Shown one piece after another: positions 25,601-33,547 of a DNA stretch of 64,000 nt. The DNA lies in the NCBI RefSeq assembly GCF_000183135.1, contig NC_014734.1, positions 3,162,001 through 3,226,000 on the forward strand, read 5' to 3'. How positions within the stretch are numbered: the first letter of the stretch is position 1; every line of letters begins with the position of its first letter. Position numbers and translations under genes: made by a program. Origin of the DNA: Paludibacter propionicigenes WB4. Lineage in GTDB: Bacteria > Bacteroidota > Bacteroidia > Bacteroidales > Paludibacteraceae. The notes below the pieces were generated by a model. It had not been told where the DNA came from and ran no database searches. It saw only the letters and a list, made by a program, of their open reading frames with translations.

Positions 25601-27605
25601 TCTTATCGTTGAGGTTTACCTTTCCGGCAAATTCACGCCCGCGAGCTGTTCCATCAACATGCAGATTATGGTACAAATACTCATTCAGGTAAATTTCCGA
25701 TACATTGGCTTTGATTTGTGCGGTCATCGTTTCAGCTTTCAGTCCGTGTCCATCCACGTGAGCGGTCATTGTTACCGGACCGTACATGGTTTTGTTTTTC
25801 AATAGACTCCCCATATCAAAATCACTGATATCTACACTCCCGCTGAAATTTTCATTAGTCTCCAATGTGGCAAGCATACTGATATTACCAAAACTACTGC
25901 TCAGCCCCAACCCTGCCTGAAACGCTTTTAGCTTTCCTTCAAAGTTCAGTATTAAAACCATTTCTTCGGGAAGGCTCAGGGTGGATGGAATAGCTTTACC
26001 TGCCATCATCAGGATGTCTTGTCTCCCTGAAGTCAGTTTCAGATTGGGAAAAGCATAATATGCATTTCGGGCGTCGGGCAATCCACGTATGCTAAAATCG
26101 GTTTCCAGCAGGGTACTCACACCGGTTTCAATTTCGATATTTTTTCCGTTCAGGTTGTTGACCCTTCCGTGTATTCTGCCGGAGGCGGTGGTTATGGTAT
26201 TCTTGTTTTGAAAGAAAGCTTGTGTACCAAGTTGCGGACTGAAATACAGTATATCAGAATTTTTGAGAATAAGTTTTTTCAGATTGACATCCAACATCAA
26301 CATTGGGAATGAGGTTTTCAATGCTTGCAATGAAGAAAATTTCAGACTAACATCGCCTGTTACGGAAGAACCTGCTGTATTGGCTTTAAGCTTTTTGACT
26401 GCTATGGCATGAGGATTCATGCTGAAATCCGTCTCGAAATGATTGATACGGAAATTGTTTTGATCCATAGCGCTGAATTTTTCAATTCTTACCTTGGTCT
26501 GAGTAGTGGAGTAATATAGGTCTTTCGCTACCAGTTTGACATGCTTATAATGCAGGTGCGAAGCATCAAATGTATTTTTCAGGTAAGGTTTATTTCTGAT
26601 ATCGTACGCCAGCGAATTATTCTCCAGATTAAGTTGTTTCACGCTTACTTTCCAGTCGGAGGGAGTGCCTGGTTCTGTTGTGTTGGGTGTTGCGTCTTGT
26701 GTTGCGGTATTTTTATCGGTAGTGAAGTAATGAATGTTACTCCCCGACAAACTTATTCTATCCGAATATATCAGTTCTTTTTGTAAGTCCACCGAGCCGG
26801 CTTTTAATTCAAACTGACGGATATCGGCATAAACAGATTGTCCGTTCACAGCATCTTCCAGTGTAAAGCTTGAATTGTTTATCCGTATGCCCGAAGCTTT
26901 AATTTGGGGTAAGATGCCTTCCGATTTCTGGGTGGATGTTTTTTTAGATTGCGTCAGTCCTACTTTGACCCGTAGTTTCTCCACCAACAGTTCATTTATT
27001 CCGTATGCAGCACCGGGTATGTCCAGTTTATCAACTTTTAGTCTGAGTTTTCCGAGTGAAGCCGATACGCGCATTCCACTGTATGCATCGTCGTATCTGA
27101 GCCTGATATCTTTCAGGTTTACTTTGTCGATGTTGAATGTGCTCTTGGAAGATGTTGCCGGTTTATTTTCCTGACGTATGGTGGAATCGGCAAAAGCGGT
27201 TATCAGAAAATTGTAATTGAAGACTGAGTCTGTATTGGTATTGTAAGCATTTAGGTTCAGATTTTCTATCGTTATTGAGTTGATATTAATCTTGCTAAAC
27301 AGCAGATTGTAAAGAGAAACATTGGCTTTTATCTTTCCTGCATAAATGAGCGTGTCTTTTTTCAGGTCTTCCAGATAGAGTCCTTCTACAACCACCGATT
27401 TTGGGAAAGAGATACTTACATTTTTTATTTCAACGCGGGTGTGGGTTTTGTCGCTTACAAAACTGGTGGCTGAATGAACGATTTTATTCTGAACTGCCGG
27501 AATCTGTATAATAAGTGCCAAAATCACGAATAGGAGCACAAGCACGCCGGCCATCCAGAGGATGACTTTCAGCATTTTCTTTAAAACAGGAAGCGCTTTA
27601 TTCAT
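22629..27605 (-). CDS. tamB: TamB: translocation and assembly module protein
   Basis: The 1658-residue protein has an N-terminal membrane anchor (about 10-32, VILWAGVLVLLFVILALII-like). A very long beta-rich AsmA/DUF490 body follows, with alternating segments such as INSITIENLNLNAYN, RIHGRVNNLNGKNIEIETG and GNVLLKRVNKSYGIIADANI. The C-terminal DUF490 domain includes GAYNLDNGSYLISIESVIKRKFNIISGSTIVWNGDPLDADININAGY and QKLIMLNDDPSALNKQVFALLVLGRFV. TamB spans the periplasm as a hydrophobic groove and works with TamL. The final residues TPNP come from a dispersed repeat. It is immediately upstream of tamL on the same transcript. Confidence 0.95.
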   Translation of the reverse strand: MNKALPVLKKMLKVILWMAGVLVLLFVILALIIQIPAVQNKIVHSATSFVSDKTHTRVEIKNVSISFPKSVVVEGLYLEDLKKDTLIYAGKIKANVSLYNLLFSKININSITIENLNLNAYNTNTDSVFNYNFLITAFADSTIRQENKPATSSKSTFNIDKVNLKDIRLRYDDAYSGMRVSASLGKLRLKVDKLDIPGAAYGINELLVEKLRVKVGLTQSKKTSTQKSEGILPQIKASGIRINNSSFTLEDAVNGQSVYADIRQFELKAGSVDLQKELIYSDRISLSGSNIHYFTTDKNTATQDATPNTTEPGTPSDWKVSVKQLNLENNSLAYDIRNKPYLKNTFDASHLHYKHVKLVAKDLYYSTTQTKVRIEKFSAMDQNNFRINHFETDFSMNPHAIAVKKLKANTAGSSVTGDVSLKFSSLQALKTSFPMLMLDVNLKKLILKNSDILYFSPQLGTQAFFQNKNTITTASGRIHGRVNNLNGKNIEIETGVSTLLETDFSIRGLPDARNAYYAFPNLKLTSGRQDILMMAGKAIPSTLSLPEEMVLILNFEGKLKAFQAGLGLSSSFGNISMLATLETNENFSGSVDISDFDMGSLLKNKTMYGPVTMTAHVDGHGLKAETMTAQIKANVSEIYLNEYLYHNLHVDGTARGREFAGKVNLNDKNAVLDFDGLVNLTPNQEKYKFHLNVQGADLQKLNFSKKDMRIGLDATADLTGNTINNLNGKAGISNLIMTQNGKKYSLDSVSMTSVNTPEQSEFNLKSALLDFRYQGAVALTALPAQLTRFVNHYFPLSDVKTESKDTKPSDFKFQMQLYNHPILSEVLVPDMKEFEPGLITGSFDSKKNSLNLNASIKRMLYGSTEVNNLVLDVNSDSTALNYRLSGTGIANSQINFANLLFEGQLANNRLSANLSSIDQNKIKKLAIKSQLTRDKANYKLSIDSTGFYLMNNRWKIAPDNFVEFGKQGFRAHNLFMNNDRSQLNIASVHDKFDDDLNIGIKNFKLEDISGIVEKDSSLIKGNVDGNVLLKRVNKSYGIIADANITDLFVRNVLIGNLALKGENPSTQRFDIKANLSGKDNNLTANGYFLPNAGNNSLNIKADIQSLSMKTLEAFSMGQIKQASGTLSGNFLIAGNTAAPDITGQLTFNNAFLNPSYFNNRYELKHETLRLEKDGIYFDKFTLADVNQHKAVIDGNIKMKRFTDYVFGLQVNTRDFLLFNTTVQDNKEFYGRMVIDSKIDLSGTMNLPVVNASVKMKKGSNFTFAVPEDKVTTDKGEDVVEFNTKQNLNSILYHTDKKVIKKSGFTGFDLSSILQVDKEATLRLLMDPTSSDSLVVRGDAALSFAMDKSGKMSLTGAYNLDNGSYLISIESVIKRKFNIISGSTIVWNGDPLDADININAGYTVRAAPYDLVADQMVGLSAADQGGYKQMYAFTVLLKLRGPILKPEISFEIQLRPEDKGIMSGAVNQKLIMLNDDPSALNKQVFALLVLGRFVQENPLQTEIDPTSTLVRSTIGNLLSAQLNQLSSKIIPGMSLNFDVQSYNDYQSGQAQGRTQVEIGLKKELFNQRLTVQVGGTVDVEGEKAKQNSTSEITSDVNIEYKLTKDGRYRFKGFRHNLYDGAIEGQIVETGGGVIYVRDFNKWKEFFRAPKKRTKKTPNP

Positions 27606-27635
27606 GTATCAAAATGTTGGTTTTTCAGCATAAGG

Positions 27636-27848
27636 TTACCGGAGGCAAAGCCCCGACTCATTATAACTTTTTCTTCTCAGACTTACTCCGGTGCTATACA
27701 GGACTAAGCCCAGTATATAGTGAATTACTATTTTAATGGCAGAGTGGGTATTACCGGGCAGGTTTATTAATATAACTGCGGTATATGCTATACTGCTAAT
27801 GCAGGATAAAGCCAGGAGAACTCCAAGAATTTTTCCGGAAGTTATCAT
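27636..27848 (-). CDS. Small two-helix membrane protein, unknown
   Basis: The protein has 70 residues. MITSGKILGVLLALSCISSI gives a first helix that continues to LINL; IVIHYILGLVLYSTGVSL gives a second, with a basic tail RRKSYNESGLCLR. I recognise no family. It lies 30 bp upstream of tamB in the same direction and may share its transcript. It is small, so coding status is moderately certain. Confidence 0.5.
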   Translation of the reverse strand: MITSGKILGVLLALSCISSIAYTAVILINLPGNTHSAIKIVIHYILGLVLYSTGVSLRRKSYNESGLCLR

Positions 27849-27871
27849 CTCTTCTGGCTTTTATATATTTA

Positions 27872-27906
27872 AACGTAACACGACAGAATATAGTGTCGTG
27901 TCACGT
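27872..27906 (-). terminator. Hairpin between the Old Yellow Enzyme gene and the tamB region
   Basis: AACGTAACACGACA pairs with TGTCGTGTCACGTT (14-bp stem with one mismatch, 7-nt loop). Plus-strand reading is followed by TTTTATTTTT, minus-strand reading by TTAAATATAT. It probably ends the transcript of the gene stopping at 27915. Confidence 0.6.
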
Positions 27907-27914
27907 TTTTATTT

Positions 27915-29003
27915 TTACGATTTATATTCAGGATAATCGGTATAACCTTTTTCGCCCGGTGTATAAAACAAATCCATTATCAGGGTTTGGGATAAAGGAC
28001 AATCGTTTTTAAGTCTTGCCACCAAATCAGGATTATTGATAAACGGACGACCAATAGCAATCAGATCGGCTCTGCCACTTTCAATATCAGCTTCAGCCCG
28101 TTTTTTGTCGTATCCTCCCGAGAGTATCAGTGTATTTTTGAATCGGGTACGGATAATACCTTTTATTTCCGACGGTACTTCGGGCGCTCCCATAGCCGAA
28201 TGATCCACCAGATGCAGATAGACAAGTCCCAGTTTATTGAGCTCTTCTGCCAGGTAAGTATAAGTTTCTTCTATCTCAGGGTAATGCGGCATATCACTGG
28301 CAACGCCGTAAGGCGAAAGACGAATGCCTGTTTTTTCTTTTCCGATAGCTTCTACTACGGCAGCAGCTACTTCGAGCACAAACCTACAGCGGTTTTCAAT
28401 ACTTCCACCGTATTTATCTGTTCGGGTATTGCTTACCGGAGACAAAAACTGTTCAAGTAAATATCCATTGGCAGCATGAAGCTCCACTCCATCAAAACCT
28501 GCTTCGATAGCATGACTGGATGAAGCAACAAATTCAGTGAGTGTAAGCAATAAATCATTATCATCCATTTGTTTTGGAATAGGGAAGTCCTGCATCTGTT
28601 CCGTATCAGTCCAAATCTGTCCGGCAGGCTTTACAGCTGAAGGTGCTATTATCTGAGCGCCTTCGGGTAAGTTGAGCGAATGACTTATTCTTCCGGTATG
28701 CATAAGCTGGATAAATATCTTTCCACCGGCTTTGTGAACAGCTTCAGTGGTTTTCTGCCATCCTTCCACCTGTTCTTTACTGAAACAGCCGGGGATGCGC
28801 GAATAACCCAATCCATTGGGCGAAGGAGATGTTCCCTCGGTAATAATTAATCCGGCACTTGCCCGTTGAGCATAATACTCCGCCATCAAATCGTTGGGGA
28901 CATTGCCTATAGCACGACTTCGGGTCATGGGTGCCATCACTATTTTGTTTTTCAACTCCAGGTTACCTAACTTCGTAGGTTCAAATAATTTATACTCTTC
29001 CAT
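27915..29003 (-). CDS. Old Yellow Enzyme-family NADH:flavin oxidoreductase (NemA-like)
   Basis: The 362-residue protein is a full-length FMN TIM barrel. Motifs include KNKIVMAPMTRSRA, EYYAQRASAGLIITEG, IQLMHTGRISH, ELHAANGYLLEQFLSPVSN (with the substrate-binding His and Asn), DKYGGSIENRCRF, and LIAIGRPFINNPDLV near the phosphate-binding end. NemA-type enzymes reduce electrophilic alkenes, quinones and nitro compounds and are commonly part of electrophile-stress responses. It has its own regulon promoter at 29209-29277, which leaves a long leader of about 200 nt, so extra post-transcriptional control is possible. Confidence 0.93.
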   Translation of the reverse strand: MEEYKLFEPTKLGNLELKNKIVMAPMTRSRAIGNVPNDLMAEYYAQRASAGLIITEGTSPSPNGLGYSRIPGCFSKEQVEGWQKTTEAVHKAGGKIFIQLMHTGRISHSLNLPEGAQIIAPSAVKPAGQIWTDTEQMQDFPIPKQMDDNDLLLTLTEFVASSSHAIEAGFDGVELHAANGYLLEQFLSPVSNTRTDKYGGSIENRCRFVLEVAAAVVEAIGKEKTGIRLSPYGVASDMPHYPEIEETYTYLAEELNKLGLVYLHLVDHSAMGAPEVPSEIKGIIRTRFKNTLILSGGYDKKRAEADIESGRADLIAIGRPFINNPDLVARLKNDCPLSQTLIMDLFYTPGEKGYTDYPEYKS

Positions 29004-29208
29004 AAATGTAATTTGTTTTGAATTTATATGTAGTTATATGCTTCGACAAGCTTAGCATACATGTTTGTTTATTCGAATCTTGTTTTCAGACAGCGGATGA
29101 TTCAATATTATTGCATACTTACAAACAATAACAAAATTTGGAGAGAAAAGATTATTGCAGTTGTTGAAAAGGATTTTCGGAGCAGCTAAAGTACTTAGCT
29201 TTAGGAAA

Positions 29209-29277
29209 CAAAGGTAAGCGGTAGGCAGGCTCAGGTAGTTACACAACTTTGAAAATAAGTTACATGATTCACAGGTT
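29209..29277 (-). promoter_or_regulatory. Regulon promoter copy 4 (Old Yellow Enzyme gene)
   Basis: On the minus strand, box 1 is AACCTGTGAATCATGTAAC (29277-29259). Box 2 ends GTTGTGTAAC, 21 bp core to core. Twenty bases later comes a perfect TACCTTTG -7 box (29216-29209). Start of transcription is expected near 29202. Confidence 0.75.
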
Positions 29278-29391
29278 ACAGTGAGCAGTGAACAGTGAAC
29301 AGTGATCAGTGAACAGTGATCAGTGAACAGTGAACAGTGATCAGTGATCAGTGATCAGTAAGTAGTAAGTAGTAAGTGGTAAGTAGTCATT
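29277..29391. repeat. Heptamer microsatellite (CAGTGAA/CAGTGAT then AAGTAGT units)
   Basis: About sixteen 7-bp units run from the outer edge of box 1. The first part uses CAGTGAA and CAGTGAT; the end switches to AAGTAGT and AAGTGGT without losing the 7-bp phase. Confidence 0.85.
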
Positions 29392-29402
29392 ATAGTTGGC
29401 AA

Positions 29403-29485
29403 AACTCAAAGGGACAGCGTCCCGAGATATTTGTAGAAATGTAATGAATGTTGAATTCCGAGGTGCAGCGCACCGACATATTTAT
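29403..29485. repeat. Partial, inverted copy of dispersed repeat R1
   Basis: The block contains GGGAC-AGC-GTCCC (29411-29423), then GAGATATTTGTAGAAA, then GGTGC-AGC-GCACC and GACATAT. This is the reverse complement of the left third of R1 with a diverged middle. The micro-hairpin stems are intact. Confidence 0.75.
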
Positions 29486-29539
29486 TGTTCTCAGGTAATT
29501 TTAATGTTTCAGGTTAAACCCTAAGCACACAAACAAACG

Positions 29540-29571
29540 AATGCAATTACCGTTTAACCGATAATTGCATT
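29540..29571 (-). terminator. Hairpin downstream of the 29629 gene
   Basis: AATGCAATTA (29540-29549) pairs perfectly with 29562-29571 around a 12-nt loop containing CCG...CGG. It lies 58 bp after the stop of the minus-strand gene. The T tract on that strand is interrupted (CGTTTGTTTG), so termination is plausible but not certain. Confidence 0.5.
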
Positions 29572-29628
29572 ATTTTGTTATTAGTTCCCTTTTTCCAAGA
29601 CAAGAATGGTTCTTTTGTCTTTCGTCTT

Positions 29629-30342
29629 CTACACAATCATAGTAGTTTGTAATTCACTCCAGGGTCCTGACAATTCGGGATGCTTGGTACTGTACCAACG
29701 GAAGAAAATATAAAGATACTTTCCTTTAAATTCAGGATTCAATTCCAGATTAAACGATCCTTTTGTAGAAAGACCTGATCTTAATCCGTCTTCATTGGTC
29801 GATGTGGGAGGAACGGTACCTGTTTTAAAAAGATATTGCACACTGTCAGCTTCGCCATATATAGCTGCCCGTGCGCCGGAAGTACTGTAACATTTTATGG
29901 CTATAATGGCTCCACCCAGTTGTTGGAAAGTTACTGAAACCGGTTCCTTGATCACTGTAATAGATCTGGTGCGGGTAGTTTTAGGTGATACACCGCCATT
30001 GATATTAAAGGCACCCCAGTCGTACACTGTAGCGTTGGGAGATGCTGCAATACGGTCTAAAATATGATTGGTCTGATCGTACGCAATTGTTTTATCAATA
30101 ATCTCAATCAGATTGTTCCGAATAGCCCGTGTACGGCTATTGGTTGCATCGTTGTACATCAAAAGCAATGGAGAGAATTCTGTTTCAAATCCTTTCCATT
30201 GTGTTATTTCTTCAGGTGTAATTCCAAGTCTTTCGCCATTGGTTACCGGAGTTCCACTGCTGAAATAAATATTGGTGGAACCAATATAAGTGCCGAATTC
30301 ATTAATACTGCGGGGGATTCTTGTTGTTGCGCCCATACTCAT
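29629..30342 (-). CDS. Conserved hypothetical protein, 237 residues
   Basis: There is no signal peptide or membrane segment. The N-terminal half is helical (ITPEEITQWKGFETEFSPLLLMYND, RAIRNNLIEIIDKTIAYDQT). The C-terminal half is beta-rich and ends FKGKYLYIFFRWYSTKHPELSGPWSELQTTMIV. That last part looks like a fibronectin/Ig-like strand set with a PWSE-type ending, as in Bacteroidetes proteins that package small domains. I do not recognise a named family. It stands alone between repeats. Confidence 0.6.
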   Translation of the reverse strand: MSMGATTRIPRSINEFGTYIGSTNIYFSSGTPVTNGERLGITPEEITQWKGFETEFSPLLLMYNDATNSRTRAIRNNLIEIIDKTIAYDQTNHILDRIAASPNATVYDWGAFNINGGVSPKTTRTRSITVIKEPVSVTFQQLGGAIIAIKCYSTSGARAAIYGEADSVQYLFKTGTVPPTSTNEDGLRSGLSTKGSFNLELNPEFKGKYLYIFFRWYSTKHPELSGPWSELQTTMIV

Positions 30343-30480
30343 TTCTTTTTGGTTATATAATTGAAAATCATGTAGTCTCTTATCGACGGCTCAAAGATAC
30401 TATCTGAATTTTCTGCTTCATACTGAGCTAAGGACACTTTCCCGATTTTCGGGACACTTTTCGGTAAAATAAGGACGGAA

Positions 30481-30870
30481 CAGTTGTCAGTGAGCAGTTA
30501 TCAGTGAACAGTGAACAGGGAGGAGTGAGGGGTAAGAGGTGAGGAGTAAGAGGTGAGAGGTAAGGAGTGAGGGGTAAGAGGTAAGGGGTAAGGAGTGAGA
30601 GGTAAGGAGTAAGGAGAAAGAGTAAGTAGTAAGTAGAAAGAGGTAAGGGGTAAGAGGTAAGGGGTAAGAGGTAAGGAGTGAGGAGAAAGGAGTAAGGAGA
30701 AAGAGTAAGTAGTAAGTAGAAAGAGGTAAGGGGTAAGAGGTAAGGAGTGAGGAGTAAGAGGTAAGGAGTAAGAGGTAAGGAGTAAGTAACGAATTATAAA
30801 CTATCAACTATCAACTATCAACTACTTACTGTTCACTGATAACTGATCACTGTTCACTGTTTACTGATCT
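30481..30870. repeat. Long composite heptamer microsatellite
   Basis: About 390 bp of 7-bp phased units run through several motif families: CAGTGAA/CAGTTAT, then GGGGTAA/GAGGTAA/GGAGTGA/AAGTAGT, then AACTATC, then TTCACTG/ATAACTG. It overlaps the end of the LytTR gene, so that protein's last residues (EISKQ and stop) are repeat-encoded. The 106-codon open frame inside it is only the repeat translated. Confidence 0.85.
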
Positions 30871-31783
30871 CTGTTCTTCGTTCATCTACTATGTCTTTAA
30901 AACAGGGGGTGTATGTATCCGAGACCGGAACGTGGTGATTGCAATCTTTTAGGTAGAGTATCATTTTGGACAATGTGCCGCTCCACATTTCTATTTGGTT
31001 TATATTGACTATATATGAAATATTGCAACGTTTCATATACGGATATCCGCTCACAAGTTCTGCAAAGGCTTTCAGCGTCATAATCTTTTTTAGCTCCCTT
31101 ACTTTTCCACGCTGAAGTCTGTAAACGTGTAATGTGTTACGTCGTGATTCGGCAAAGAGTATGGTGCTTACATCGATCTGTTCTCTTTTAATCGTAATGT
31201 ATCCGGTGGTTTCGGGTGGAGTAGGGGGCAGGTGTGTCAGATGTTCGGTTAGCTCCGACGTATTTTTGTAGTTTGTCACACTTCCCGAAGCCCCAACTGT
31301 AGCCGGACTTAGTTGTTTGTCTGGTTTTAGCTTCGTGGAAACAAAATAGCCAAAGCCCAGAACGGTACCAATACTTATAACGCAATTATAACACTGTAAG
31401 GAAACAAAGGAACCGAGGCTAAAATCTATTTCTTCTACATATATATCGGTGAGAATCCAACTGCTGAAAGCTGACAGGGGAATGTAAATGCTCAGGATAT
31501 GCAGTTCTCTGAGGATAGTCCAGCTTTCGCGACGAAAATAAGCCGGGCGCAACGAGGAATAAACAATATACACTGCGGCGTAGCTTCCAATATAAATCAG
31601 ACTGTAGGCGTTCAGGAACAAACTCTTGTGAAAGGCATGCCAGTTGGTAAGACCAAAAGGCTGAAACACATTCAGGAAAATTGCAAAGAGGATGATCAGT
31701 ACAATAAAATAGATTCTCCCTTGTCGGTACGATAAAAACAACGGGAACGGTCGGTTCAGGTAGTTCTTTATTCTTTCTTGCAT
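30854..31783 (-). CDS. Membrane-anchored LytTR transcriptional regulator
   Basis: The 309-residue protein has four hydrophobic helices in the first half (FIVLIILFAIFLNVFQPFG, LIYIGSYAAVYIVYS, LHILSIYIPLSAFSSWIL and CYNCVISIGTVLGFGYFV). A linker and a C-terminal LytTR DNA-binding domain follow (about 195-300, ITIKREQIDVSTILFAESRRNTLHVY, MTLKAFAELV, YMKRCNISYIVNINQIEMW). Such regulators sense through the membrane domain without a kinase. Its targets are unknown. The heptamer array overlaps its stop codon. Confidence 0.9.
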   Translation of the reverse strand: MQERIKNYLNRPFPLFLSYRQGRIYFIVLIILFAIFLNVFQPFGLTNWHAFHKSLFLNAYSLIYIGSYAAVYIVYSSLRPAYFRRESWTILRELHILSIYIPLSAFSSWILTDIYVEEIDFSLGSFVSLQCYNCVISIGTVLGFGYFVSTKLKPDKQLSPATVGASGSVTNYKNTSELTEHLTHLPPTPPETTGYITIKREQIDVSTILFAESRRNTLHVYRLQRGKVRELKKIMTLKAFAELVSGYPYMKRCNISYIVNINQIEMWSGTLSKMILYLKDCNHHVPVSDTYTPCFKDIVDERRTEISKQ

Positions 31784-32021
31784 AGCGGGTTAGCTCTATG
31801 TCTTCGTAAACTTTCAGACGGGTTTTACATTCGGTTAATTTCTAATGCAAACATAATTATTTACATAATTCCTTCCAAATTTTCAGTAAATTTATTTTGG
31901 ACATCCGGTATTTTTAATTCTCTGTTTTTCAATACTTTGAAAGTGTGATTAAATTAATTTTTGGACATCGCCCTTTTTTGTATACTAACTTGTATAAATA
32001 TGTACTGTAGTAGAGTAAAAA
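31784..32021. other. Gene-free upstream region of the LytTR gene
   Basis: A+T-rich, with no gene. No convincing promoter box was identified; a TTTG at 31853-31850 on the minus strand could be a -33 element but has no good -7 partner. Confidence 0.35.
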
Positions 32022-32186
32022 AACACGAGGCTGTCCAATAAGAGTTTTTTTTGAACACAAATTACGCAAATGGCACAAATTTACGCAAATGTTATTTTTT
32101 TATAGATATCACTATATAAGTAATCTTTGTCTTGCGTCTATTTGCGTAATTTGCGTTCTTTTTTTCTTTTGAGACACCCTCGTGTT
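32022..32186. mobile_element. MITE-like element with 14-bp terminal inverted repeats
   Basis: The 165-bp element begins AACACGAGGCTGTC and ends with the reverse complement of AACACGAGGGTGTC (13 of 14 bases match). The arms continue to pair imperfectly inward, including ACAAATTACGCAAAT against GCAAATTACGCAAAT, so nearly the whole element can fold as one hairpin. GAGGGTGTCTCAAAA-type ends recall insertion-sequence termini in Bacteroidetes. No transposase is present. Confidence 0.65.
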
Positions 32187-32561
32187 GTACTTTGTTGAAA
32201 CTGACTGTTACTGTCTGAACCACGATTGTATCAGATAAAAGGATGTATCAGATTTCAGAGTGTTCAGTTTTTATATGATTCATTAGCTAAATCCTAGTTC
32301 AGACGATTTCCCTACGCCAAACATTATACGCTACGCTTAACAGGGTCTTATACCTATGGTGAATTATATTCACGTGTGTTACTAGTTTACCCTTTCAGCC
32401 GGTTAATTCCTTGCTTTTTTACAACAAAAGTATAGAAATCAACCTCGACTTTCAAAATTCTAATTTCAGTGCAAACCTAAGAGCGTGTGTTATGCCCTCG
32501 TTCTTTATTTTTGTTATCTAATGTCGTTTTTACTTCATAGCCACGAATTTTTATGACGTTT
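32187..32561. other. Gene-free region downstream of the cassette-like array
   Basis: No gene is evident. The stretch 32482-32513 (minus strand GAACGAGGGCATAACACACG followed by CTCT) is the outer boundary box of the cassette-like array; the same AACACACGCTC occurs at 33510-33520 on the minus strand. Confidence 0.5.
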
Positions 32562-33410
32562 TTAGTTGGAACATAATTGATAATGACATACATATCTTGA
32601 GAACTTTTTATAAGAAGTGTTCCATTCTAAAATGCTATTATTTTTACTCAGTTTAGGTATACATTCTTTTTCTAAAATGTCAGTTTTTTTGCCAATATAA
32701 TCTTCAATATAAGACCGTATAATTACAAATTTATATTTCTTGGGTGCAATGACTGTTAAACTAATGTCTTGAGTAAAATTTCCTTGTTCCAAAATTAAGA
32801 AGTCACCTTGATTTGTAAAGGCATCTTTGATTTCATTTGGCATTTCATATTCATAAGTGTATTCAACAATATCCCCTTTTTTTGTCAATGGAGGATTAAT
32901 CTCATATTTCCATTCATGCCGAATAACATCTGTATTATTAATTGTTTCTTCAGTCAACAGTGTGTTCTTTAGTGTAACAATGGCATTATTTGTTGATTTG
33001 TTTGTTGTTTTAAGTGTCGAAGGTAATTGTTCTAATTTATGTTCTGAAAACATTACTTCAGATGTTGATTTAATTATATTCTCTTTAAATAATTCTATTA
33101 ATTGATTCTTTGTTACATGTAAATCTCCTTCTTGATTCTCAATTCTAACGAAAAGAGAAGCATGTGTTTTTGTTGAAGTGATAAAATCTAACTCATCTTT
33201 TATATGATTAAACTTTGATTTAGAATTATAGATGCTTAATACGAGTTGCTTTAACGAAATAACAAGAATAACAAAAAATAATGGTGTTATTGGAATTAGA
33301 TACTTCCAAGTTTCAGTATAAGGACCTTGGGCAATAAAAATTGAAACTGATGTGAGAACTCCTATAACCAATGAGATTATATCAAAATTCATCTTTGATT
33401 TACCTTCCAT
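32562..33410 (-). CDS. Two-TM membrane protein of unknown function in the cassette-like array
   Basis: The 282-residue protein has two N-terminal helices (FDIISLVIGVLTSVSIFIAQ and WKYLIPITPLFFVILVISLK) and a cytoplasmic or periplasmic domain of about 215 residues. That domain has beta-type segments (GDIVEYTYEYEMPNEIKD, FTQDISLTVIAPKKYKFVII). No family is recognised. N-terminal membrane anchors beside SIR2 and OLD genes could indicate an effector, but this is speculation. Low GC matches its neighbours. The start at 33410 or the Met six residues later are both possible. Confidence 0.65.
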   Translation of the reverse strand: MEGKSKMNFDIISLVIGVLTSVSIFIAQGPYTETWKYLIPITPLFFVILVISLKQLVLSIYNSKSKFNHIKDELDFITSTKTHASLFVRIENQEGDLHVTKNQLIELFKENIIKSTSEVMFSEHKLEQLPSTLKTTNKSTNNAIVTLKNTLLTEETINNTDVIRHEWKYEINPPLTKKGDIVEYTYEYEMPNEIKDAFTNQGDFLILEQGNFTQDISLTVIAPKKYKFVIIRSYIEDYIGKKTDILEKECIPKLSKNNSILEWNTSYKKFSRYVCHYQLCSN

Positions 33411-33496
33411 AATTCTAGAATCGTTTTAAATTGTTATTGTTGATAATTTTTTTTAGTTTAAAGCACACTTGTCTTGTTCTCTTCTTTTTTCAGAAT

Positions 33497-33525
33497 AGGC
33501 ATAACGACTGAGCGTGTGTTCTGCT
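33497..33525 (-). repeat. Short attC-like cassette boundary
   Basis: The minus strand reads GCAGAACACACGCTCAGTCG then TTATGCC. It begins with GCAGAAC (compare RYYYAAC) and ends with GTTATGC (compare GTTRRRY), with AACACACGCTC shared with 32482-32513. Confidence 0.45.
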
Positions 33526-33547
33526 TTCATTCTTTTTTCTTTTTCTG

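Noticed and set aside
29052-29246. 64-codon frame upstream of the Old Yellow Enzyme gene
   Set aside because: It overlaps box 2 and the -7 box of the promoter and begins before the predicted transcription start.
30487-30807. 106-codon minus-strand frame rich in Leu, Thr, Ser and Tyr
   Set aside because: It is a heptamer microsatellite read as protein.
32022-32186. Rho-independent terminator
   Set aside because: The inverted repeat is too long and its loop too large; terminal repeats and foldback structure suit a MITE better.
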